Shown: in pieces, positions 58,600 to 64,000 of the stretch
Layout: each line of letters begins with the position of its first letter
Position numbering within the stretch: the first letter of the stretch is position 1
Assembly: GCF_900103785.1 (NCBI RefSeq)
Contig: NZ_FNHE01000004.1
Coordinates: 1 to 64,000 of the forward strand
Length of the DNA: 64,000 bases
Direction: 5' to 3'
Source: Geodermatophilus siccatus
Lineage (GTDB): Bacteria; Actinomycetota; Actinomycetes; Mycobacteriales; Geodermatophilaceae
Made by a program: the position numbers and the translations under genes
Notes under the pieces: generated by a model
The model's input: the letters and a program-made list of their open reading frames with translations, nothing else
Database searches by the model: none
What the model was told of the DNA's origin: nothing

Positions 58600-59022
58600 A
58601 TGAGCATCACACCCGACGCCCTCGAACAGGAGTTCTCCCTGACGACGGCCGTCACCCGCCTGGACTTCCTGGCCCGGCGGGACAGCGGGGAGACCACGCT
58701 GAACACCGCGCAGGACGTCGACGCCGACGACTGGACCTCGTTCAGGTCCGCCACCACCTCGCTCGACGTCCCCGAGTCGCTGGAGCTGCTCGCGCTCGGC
58801 GAGGTGGTCGCGCACAAGGCCCGCGACAGTCAGCTGACCGGCTTCCGCGCCGCGCTGCGCGGCGGCGCCTCCTGGGAGCAGATCGCCGCGGCGCTCGACG
58901 TCCGGCCCGAGGAGGCCTGGACCCGCTACCACCAGCTCATCGAGCGCCAGGAGCGCGCCCGCGTGCTCGACGCCGACGCGGCCGCGGCCGCCCGCGAGCT
59001 CGCCGGCACCCGCCCCCGCTGA
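58600..59022 (+). CDS. hypothetical protein with a helix-turn-helix-like segment
   Basis: A 140-residue helical protein. The segment FRAALRGGASWEQIAAALDV followed by RPEEAWTRYHQLIERQ has the SW-x-x-IA-x-ALG pattern of small actinobacterial helix-turn-helix proteins and suggests DNA binding. The first half (SLTTAVTRLDFLARRDSGET) is unrecognised. ATG 58600 is preferred over an upstream start at 58588. Confidence 0.6.
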   Translation: MSITPDALEQEFSLTTAVTRLDFLARRDSGETTLNTAQDVDADDWTSFRSATTSLDVPESLELLALGEVVAHKARDSQLTGFRAALRGGASWEQIAAALDVRPEEAWTRYHQLIERQERARVLDADAAAAARELAGTRPR

Positions 59023-59185
59023 GGGAGGACCCTCCTGCGGGGCCGTTCCAGCAGGCACTCGGCGCGCACGGGCCGGTTCCGCTGCGCGAGCCGATCCGCT
59101 GGACTTGCCCTGCCGGCGTCGTCCGCGGCAGCTGCCACGGGGCGCCGACGCGCGACAGCCCGAGCAACCGTCGAGGAGGAACGCG

Positions 59186-59419
59186 ATGAGCCAGGCCACG
59201 GAGACCGGCGACGTCACCGGCACCAAGGACAAGGACTACAACCTCATCTGGTTCACCGAGCAGTGCCTGAGCAACGCGCTGCGGCTGGAGACCTACATCC
59301 AGGACGCGGAACGGGACGGTGACAACGAGCTCGCCGACCTGTTCCGCAAGGCGCAGAGCGACAGCCGCAAGGGCGCCGAGCAGGGCAAGGCGCTGCTGCG
59401 CTCGCGCATGAGCAGCTGA
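59186..59419 (+). CDS. small helical hypothetical protein
   Basis: A 77-residue protein: DKDYNLIWFTEQCLSNALRL, ETYIQDAERDGDNELADLFR and KAQSDSRKGAEQGKALLRSR. The alternating acidic/His-free helices are like small bacterial helical-bundle stress proteins; no named family is certain. GAGGAGGA precedes the ATG and a strong terminator follows. Confidence 0.65.
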   Translation: MSQATETGDVTGTKDKDYNLIWFTEQCLSNALRLETYIQDAERDGDNELADLFRKAQSDSRKGAEQGKALLRSRMSS

Positions 59420-59430
59420 GTTCCTGCGCC

Positions 59431-59465
59431 GGGGCCGGGGCCGGACGACGTCCGGCCCCGGCCCC
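59431..59465. terminator. 16-bp bidirectional hairpin terminator
   Basis: Arms 59431-59446 and 59450-59465 around a 3-nt loop, between the convergent small-protein and FAD-oxidoreductase genes. Confidence 0.75.
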
Positions 59466-59479
59466 TCCGCGTGTCCTCC

Positions 59480-60850
59480 CTAGGGCGCGATGTTCTGGTT
59501 GAGACGGAACAGGTTGCCCGGGTCCCAGGCGCGCTTGACCTCGCGCAGCCGCGCGTAGTTGGCGCCGTAGTTCTCGGCGACCTTCGGCGCGTCGTCGGCC
59601 GAGGCGAAGTTCGTGTATCCCCCGGCCTGGGAGTGCGGCGCGATCGCGGCGTAGTAGTCGCGGACCCAGCGGGTGTTGGCCTCGTTGTCGGCCGGGTCCG
59701 GCCACATCCCGGCGATCACCGTCGCGAAGTCCGCGTCCCGGTGCCCGAAGGCGGTCGCGTCCGACGGCACGTCGTGCACCGCCCCGTTGATCGGGTAGAT
59801 GTGCACCGTCGAGTTGACGACCGGCACGCGGGGGCCGTGCTCGACGTGCGCGGCGATCGCCTCGTCGGTGAGCTCGGTGACGAACGCGGCCTTCCAGTAG
59901 TGCTGCAGGCCCGGTGGCACCAGCGGGTCGAAGGCGCTGTTGAGCGCCGGGTAGGGCATCGGCCCGACGTGCTCGGCGACCGGCATCGCCACCTCGCGCA
60001 GCCCGTCGATGATCCGCTCGCCCTCCTCGGCCGGCCCGGTGTAGCAGGACACCACCGCGGCGAACGGCTCGCCGACCCGGTCCGCCGGCACGAACGGCAG
60101 CGGCGGGGCGATTTGGAAGGCCGGGAAGCCGCCGTACTCGCGGGGCGCGTCGCGGATGAACTCGCGGAAGAACGTCAGCACCGCGGGCGCGTCGGAGAGC
60201 TCGAAGAACATCGGCCCGCCATAGATGGTCTCGACGGGGTGCAGCCGGTAGGTGAAGCGGGTGACGACGCCGAAGTTGCCGCCGCCGCCGCGCAGCGCCC
60301 AGAACAGGTCCGCGTTCTCGTCCTCGTCGGCGGTCACCACCCGGCCGTCGGCGGTGACCACCTCAGCGGCGATCAGGTTGTCGCAGGACAGGCCCGCGGC
60401 GCGGCACAGGTAGCCGATCCCACCGCCGAGGGTCAGCCCGCCGATTCCGGTGGTGGAGATGATCCCGCCGGTCGTGGCCAGGCCCGAGGCGGCGGTCGCG
60501 TCGTTGAACCGGCCCCACGTCGTCCCGCCGCCCGCGGACGCCGTCCGGGCGCCCGGGTCGACGTCCACCGCCTGCATCGACGACAGGTCGACGACGACCG
60601 CGTCGTCCGCGGTGCCGAAGCCGGGCACGGAGTGCCCGCCGCCGCGGACGGCGACCGTGCGACCGGTCTCCGCTGCGTACCGGACCGTGGCCACCACGTC
60701 GTCGGTGCCGGCGCACCGGACGATCAGGTGCGGCCGGGCCTCGATCATGGCGTTGTAGACGTGCCGCGCCTCCTCGTAGCCCGGGTCCTCGGGCCGGATC
60801 ACCTGGCCCCGGATGCGGTCGGCGAGCGTGCCTGGCACCTGCGTGGTCAT
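59480..60850 (-). CDS. FAD-binding (BBE-type) oxidoreductase
   Basis: Flavoenzyme of 456 residues. FAD_binding_4 domain: RTVAVRGGGHSVPGFGTADD, where the His of GGGHS is the usual covalent-flavin residue, LSSMQAVDVDPGARTASAGG and GGIGYLCRAAGLSCDNLIAA. C-terminal BBE domain: YTNFASADDAPKVAENYGAN and WDPGNLFRLNQNI. Such enzymes oxidise sugars, alkaloid-like or polyketide substrates. No biosynthetic cluster is adjacent. GGAGGG precedes the ATG at 60850. Confidence 0.87.
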   Translation of the reverse strand: MTTQVPGTLADRIRGQVIRPEDPGYEEARHVYNAMIEARPHLIVRCAGTDDVVATVRYAAETGRTVAVRGGGHSVPGFGTADDAVVVDLSSMQAVDVDPGARTASAGGGTTWGRFNDATAASGLATTGGIISTTGIGGLTLGGGIGYLCRAAGLSCDNLIAAEVVTADGRVVTADEDENADLFWALRGGGGNFGVVTRFTYRLHPVETIYGGPMFFELSDAPAVLTFFREFIRDAPREYGGFPAFQIAPPLPFVPADRVGEPFAAVVSCYTGPAEEGERIIDGLREVAMPVAEHVGPMPYPALNSAFDPLVPPGLQHYWKAAFVTELTDEAIAAHVEHGPRVPVVNSTVHIYPINGAVHDVPSDATAFGHRDADFATVIAGMWPDPADNEANTRWVRDYYAAIAPHSQAGGYTNFASADDAPKVAENYGANYARLREVKRAWDPGNLFRLNQNIAP

Positions 60851-61061
60851 GGACCCTCCAGCTGTCGTCCGGAACGGTGGACGACGCCGGCGGGGGTGCG
60901 GCCCGGCCAGCAGCGCGCGGCCTCCGACCCGGGGACTGCGGGAGCTCGCTCCTGGCCCGGCGCAGCCCCCGTCGTCGCCGGCCGGGGCCGACCGTAGTGA
61001 CGCCGCAGCCGCGCGGACAGGGACCATCGACCGTGCGCCGGCGGCGCGGCGCCGGTCGGCG

Positions 61062-61445
61062 TCAGCGCTGCAGCAGGGCGAACGTGGCGACGGCGTGCGC
61101 GACCGCCTCGCCGGCCTGCTCGACGTCGGCCTCGCAGACGGTGAGGTGCTTCCCGCGGGTGCGGACCCGGCCGGTCACGACGAGCACGCCGGGCTGCCCC
61201 GGCCGCAGGTAGGTGACGGTGAGCTGGCTGGTCGCCGGCACCTCGCCGTCCCCGGTCGTGGTGCGCACCGCCTGGCCCATCGCGGTGTCGACCAGCGTGG
61301 CCACCACGCCCCCGTGCAGCGTCCCCGCCGGGTTCAGGTGCTCCTCGCGCACCTCGAAGGCGATCCGCGCGCCGCCGTCGTCGGCGTCCTCGACCTGCGC
61401 GCCGATCCGTCCTGCGAAGCCACCGGGGCTCGTCTGCTCGCTCAT
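61062..61445 (-). CDS. PaaI-family hotdog thioesterase
   Basis: Acyl-CoA thioesterase of 127 residues: HLNPAGTLHGGVVATLVDTA carries the HGG and Asp active-site pattern; TSQLTVTYLRPGQPGVLVV and VCEADVEQAGEAVAHAVATF complete the hotdog fold. It probably hydrolyses aromatic or short acyl-CoA thioesters. ATG at 61445. Confidence 0.85.
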   Translation of the reverse strand: MSEQTSPGGFAGRIGAQVEDADDGGARIAFEVREEHLNPAGTLHGGVVATLVDTAMGQAVRTTTGDGEVPATSQLTVTYLRPGQPGVLVVTGRVRTRGKHLTVCEADVEQAGEAVAHAVATFALLQR

Positions 61446-61566
61446 GCCGCCGCGCTACCCGCGCACGCACCCGCCGACGCACCGGCGGGGCTCGTGTCGC
61501 GGCCCCCGGGGCCCTAGCGTCGGGGCCGTCCCGCCGGCGCGGCCGGCGCCGTCGGGAGGAGCAGAC

Positions 61567-61647
61567 ATGAGCGAGCTCGCGAGCTCGTGCACGGGCACAG
61601 CAGTGCCGCGTACGTGGCCGACGAGCGCCAGCGAGGAGGGCTCGTGA
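61567..61647 (+). CDS. 26-residue upstream ORF coupled to the next gene
   Basis: ATG 61567 with GGGAGGAG 6-7 bases upstream opens a short frame (MSELASSCTGTAVPRTWPTS...) that ends in the GTGA overlapping the start of the downstream gene. Its DNA includes the palindrome GAGCTCGCGAGCTC (61571-61584). It may be a leader peptide, or just a dispersed family-specific sequence that happens to be open. Confidence 0.4.
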   Translation: MSELASSCTGTAVPRTWPTSASEEGS

Positions 61648-62336
61648 GTGCACCGCAGCAGGTCCTGGACCGGTGGGCCGACGGTGAGCGGTTGTTCGCC
61701 ACCGCACTGGGCCGGCTGACCGACGAGGAGCTCGACGCGGCCTCGCTGCTGCCCGGCTGGGACCGCCAGCACGTGGTGGCCCACGTCGCCCGCAACGCCG
61801 ACGCGCTGGGCAACCTGCTGACCTGGGCGCGCACCGGGACCGAGACGCCCATGTACCCCTCGCGGGAGGCCCGCGACGCGGGCATCGCCGAGACCGCCGC
61901 GCTCGACGCGCCGCGGCTGCGCACCGAGCTGGTCGCCGCCACCGCCCGCTTCGCCGACGCCGTCCGCGGGTTGCCGGGGGGGGCGTGGGCCGCGCCGGTG
62001 CGCACCCTGCACGGCCGCGAGGTGCCGGCCACCGAGGTGCCGTGGATGCGCTGCATCGAGGTGGTCGTGCACGCCGTCGACCTCGACGCCGGCGTGGGCT
62101 TCGCCGACGTCGACGAGGGGGTGCAGGCCGCGATCTGCGAGGAGGTGCTCGCCTCGTGGGAGCGCCGCGGCGAGACGCCCGACGTCGTCGTCTTCGCCGG
62201 CGACCGCGAGTGGGGCAGCGGCGCGGTCGCCGTCTCCGGGTCGCTGCCGGCGGTCACCGGCTGGCTCACCGGGCGCAGCCGTGGGGAGGAGCTCACCGCG
62301 GACGGCGACCTGCCGGCCCTGCCCCGCTGGATGTGA
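61644..62336 (+). CDS. maleylpyruvate isomerase (MDMPI)-family protein
   Basis: A 230-residue DinB-fold protein of the mycothiol-dependent family. N-terminal metal-binding helix bundle: LLPGWDRQHVVAHVARNADA with a metal His, and WMRCIEVVVHAVDLDAGVGF with further ligands; the C-terminal SCP2-like part contains VAVSGSLPAVTGWLTGR. It could isomerise maleylpyruvate or conjugate another substrate with mycothiol. The GTG at 61644 has GCGAGGAGGG upstream and overlaps the short upstream frame by 4 bases. Confidence 0.8.
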   Translation: MSAPQQVLDRWADGERLFATALGRLTDEELDAASLLPGWDRQHVVAHVARNADALGNLLTWARTGTETPMYPSREARDAGIAETAALDAPRLRTELVAATARFADAVRGLPGGAWAAPVRTLHGREVPATEVPWMRCIEVVVHAVDLDAGVGFADVDEGVQAAICEEVLASWERRGETPDVVVFAGDREWGSGAVAVSGSLPAVTGWLTGRSRGEELTADGDLPALPRWM

Positions 62337-62674
62337 GGCACACGCCGTCCCCGCTCGGCCCTGCGGCGGGCTGCCCTCCCGGGGCGGGCTCCCGCCGTCC
62401 GCCTGTCCCGTCGTCGTGCGCCGGGTGTGGTCCCGGCGCGGTCGGGGACCACGTCGAGCGCACAGCCACCGGAGCCGCGGTGGTGCCTGCGGCCGGCCGG
62501 GCAGCTGCTCGCGGCCGCGGATACCTGAACCTCACGGTCTCGTAGACTGCGGTGCGTCCGGCGTCACGGGGGCGTCGGACACCTCCCTCCGACCGCGCGG
62601 ACCCGCGGTTGCACTCCGCGCTCGCCCGGGTACCGGGCACGGGCCCGCCCGCCCCCGACCCTCCGGAGTGGTCC
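62337..62674. other. intergenic leader of the rhodopsin gene
   Basis: About 340 bp without a convincing gene. TAGACT (62543-62548) is a plausible -10 box, predicting a start near 62555 and a leader of about 120 nt. No clear -35 was found. Confidence 0.45.
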
Positions 62675-63652
62675 GTGGACCCGACCGAGCCGCCCGTTCC
62701 CGAACTGCAGACCATGCCGCTGGGCCTCTACGACGTGGTGCAGTTCGCGATCCTCGGCGCGGGCTTCGCGCTGCTGGCCTACTTCCTGTACTCGCTGACC
62801 AGCCGGGACGAGGTCTCCGCGCGGTACCGGCCCTCGTCGTACGCGGCCCTCTGCCTCGCCGCGGTGGCGACGGTCGCCTACGCGCTGCTGTACCAGGACT
62901 GGGACAGCGGCTTCCGCCTCGAGGACGGCGTGTACGTGCCGACCGAGGAGGCGCGGACGACGGAGGGCACCCGCTACATCGACTGGTCGATCACGGTGCC
63001 CCTGCTGACCGTCGAGCTGCTGGCCGTCTGCTCGGTCGCCGGGTCCGCCGCCCGCCGGCTGCGCTCCAGCACCATGGCCGCGGCGTTCCTGATGATCGTC
63101 ACCGGCTACCTCGGTGCCCAGGTGCTCGACCAGGGGCGGGACCGGACCGCCCTGCTCGTGTGGGGCCTGATCAGCACCGCCTTCTTCGGCTACCTCTACG
63201 TCGCGCTCATCGGTGCGGTGCGCCGGTCGCTGCCGACGATGGGCCCCGAAGCGGCCGTGAGCCTGCGGAACGCGACGATCGTGCTGCTGAGCAGCTTCGG
63301 GGTCTACCCGCTGGTCTATGCGGTGCCCGTCTTCGCCGACGTCACCCCCGCCTGGTTCACCGCCATGCAGGTCGGCTACTCCGCGGCCGACGTCGTGGCC
63401 AAGATCGGCTTCGGCGTCCTCGTGCACAAGGTCGCCAAGCTGCGCACCGCCGAGGACATCGCGGCCGGGGTCGACACCCACCCCGAACCGGTGTGGTCGA
63501 GCAACGTGCACAAGAGCGACGGCGTGCTGCCCGAGGTCGGGCGGGTCGCCCCGGCGGTGCTCGACCGGCTCGGCGCCGCCCCGGGCGGGCCGGTCCTCCA
63601 GCGGTCCGACGCGGTTGCCCGCGCCGCCGGCCGCCGCCGCGGGGACGCCTGA
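62675..63652 (+). CDS. DTE-type light-driven proton-pump rhodopsin
   Basis: Seven-helix retinal protein of 325 residues. Helix C reads TRYIDWSITVPLLTVELL: Arg100, Asp103 (proton acceptor), Thr107 and Glu114 (donor), the DTE motif of proteorhodopsin/xanthorhodopsin-type outward pumps. Helix G has GYSAADVVAKIGFG with Asp239 and the Schiff-base Lys243. Leu111 is at the proteorhodopsin tuning position, suggesting green absorption. Helix E reads VWGLISTAFFGY, placing Gly164 where xanthorhodopsin has its antenna-binding glycine. The ~65-residue C-terminal tail after helix G is longer than usual. GTG 62675 has CGGAG upstream; ATG 62714 is an alternative. Retinal-synthesis genes are not in the window. 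Confidence 0.9.
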   Translation: MDPTEPPVPELQTMPLGLYDVVQFAILGAGFALLAYFLYSLTSRDEVSARYRPSSYAALCLAAVATVAYALLYQDWDSGFRLEDGVYVPTEEARTTEGTRYIDWSITVPLLTVELLAVCSVAGSAARRLRSSTMAAAFLMIVTGYLGAQVLDQGRDRTALLVWGLISTAFFGYLYVALIGAVRRSLPTMGPEAAVSLRNATIVLLSSFGVYPLVYAVPVFADVTPAWFTAMQVGYSAADVVAKIGFGVLVHKVAKLRTAEDIAAGVDTHPEPVWSSNVHKSDGVLPEVGRVAPAVLDRLGAAPGGPVLQRSDAVARAAGRRRGDA

Positions 63653-63721
63653 AGCAGGCCTCCGCGCCTGCAGACCCCGCCGCGGCCCCGTCCGGAGGCG
63701 TGCCGCGAGCTCGCGAGCGGT

Positions 63722-63739
63722 GAGGACGGGGTCCTCTTT
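63722..63739 (+). terminator. short hairpin with TTT tail
   Basis: GAGGAC-GGG-GTCCTC (63722-63736) followed by TTT, 70 bp after the rhodopsin gene; it touches the stop of the converging last gene. Confidence 0.5.
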
Positions 63740-64000
63740 CAGGGCAGCCGGGCCAGCAGCGCCCGGGCGAACGCCTCGGCCGACGGGTCGACCGGACCGC
63801 CCGCCGCCGCGGCGGCCCGCAGCCAGCCGGCCAGCGGCGCGGCCAGGACGGGGGAGAGCGCCGCGATCCACGCCCCCGTCCCCGCCCGCGCCTCGGCCAC
63901 GTGCTCGGTGCCGCCGTCGGGGGAGTGCGCGACCACCTCGGGCCGGGTGGCCAGCAGGCCGCCGACCCGCCAGTCGCCGGACGTGGTCCGGGCGGCGAGC
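63739..64000 (-). CDS. hypothetical protein, 5' end outside the window
   Basis: Only the last ~86 residues are present and the frame stays open to the window edge: TTSGDWRVGGLLATRPEVVA, HSPDGGTEHVAEARAGTGAW and EAFARALLARLP. The sequence is soluble and not recognised. Converges on the rhodopsin gene. Confidence 0.6.
   Translation of the reverse strand, partial: LAARTTSGDWRVGGLLATRPEVVAHSPDGGTEHVAEARAGTGAWIAALSPVLAAPLAGWLRAAAAAGGPVDPSAEAFARALLARLP

Overview
The window is very GC-rich, uses GTG/ATG/TTG starts behind GGAGG-type ribosome binding sites, and carries actinobacterial hallmarks: F420-type LLM oxidoreductase, mycothiol-dependent isomerase family, TAGNCT-type -10 boxes, DUF732, LppU-like and EcsC proteins. 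Together with a bacteriophytochrome and a rhodopsin, this suggests a Geodermatophilaceae-like actinobacterium (Blastococcus/Geodermatophilus/Modestobacter type). That is inference from gene content; no rRNA or tRNA is present to confirm it.

Layout. 1-0.9 kb: a complete IS5-family insertion sequence whose transposase needs a -1 frameshift. 1.7-10.9 kb: an accessory stretch with three toxin-antitoxin modules (RHH/DUF433 + DUF5615, FitAB-like, and a VapBC whose antitoxin 5' end is cut by a TetR remnant), an SBD-HNH endonuclease predicted to cut phosphorothioated DNA, a cupin-alcohol dehydrogenase pair and a large secreted PKD protein. 11-25 kb: a TM0106 RecB-nuclease/helicase, a HAD protein, a PfkB kinase, DUF445 and EcsC proteins, a MESH1-like HD hydrolase, an ADP-ribosylglycohydrolase fused to a tyrosine phosphatase, a PD-(D/E)XK-like orphan and a DnaQ-TerB-BRCT exonuclease. 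25.5-29.7 kb: a three-gene envelope operon ending in an OmpA-like lipoprotein, then an NlpC/P60 hydrolase behind a c-di-AMP riboswitch. 30-36 kb: metabolic genes, including an SMP-30 gene split by an amber codon, and RtcB.

36.3-40.9 kb is a divergent partner-switching locus: an RsbW-like anti-sigma kinase with a PASTA Ser/Thr kinase on one strand, a STAS antagonist with a phytochrome-PP2C phosphatase on the other. This arrangement should let red light feed into a sigma-factor switch. 41.3-51.7 kb is the most unusual region: a GAP1-like adaptor, a zinc-ribbon GTPase, a 45-residue membrane protein and a membrane-anchored Ser/Thr kinase in one tight operon, next to a 2022-residue transglutaminase-like/DUF4011/helicase/nuclease/DUF3320 protein. 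Both resemble predicted biological-conflict systems.

52-64 kb: an AceE-like E1 enzyme with an enoyl-CoA hydratase, several small membrane or stress proteins, a Nudix hydrolase, a ferritin-like protein, a BBE-type FAD oxidoreductase, a thioesterase, an MDMPI-family protein, and a DTE-type proton-pumping rhodopsin with a glycine at the carotenoid-antenna position. Most convergent gene pairs are separated by long perfect hairpins that look like bidirectional terminators. A separate hairpin family (CCYCTGCTT...AAGCAGGGG) recurs at 14.5, 40.9 and 56.4 kb. No CRISPR array, tRNA or rRNA was seen.
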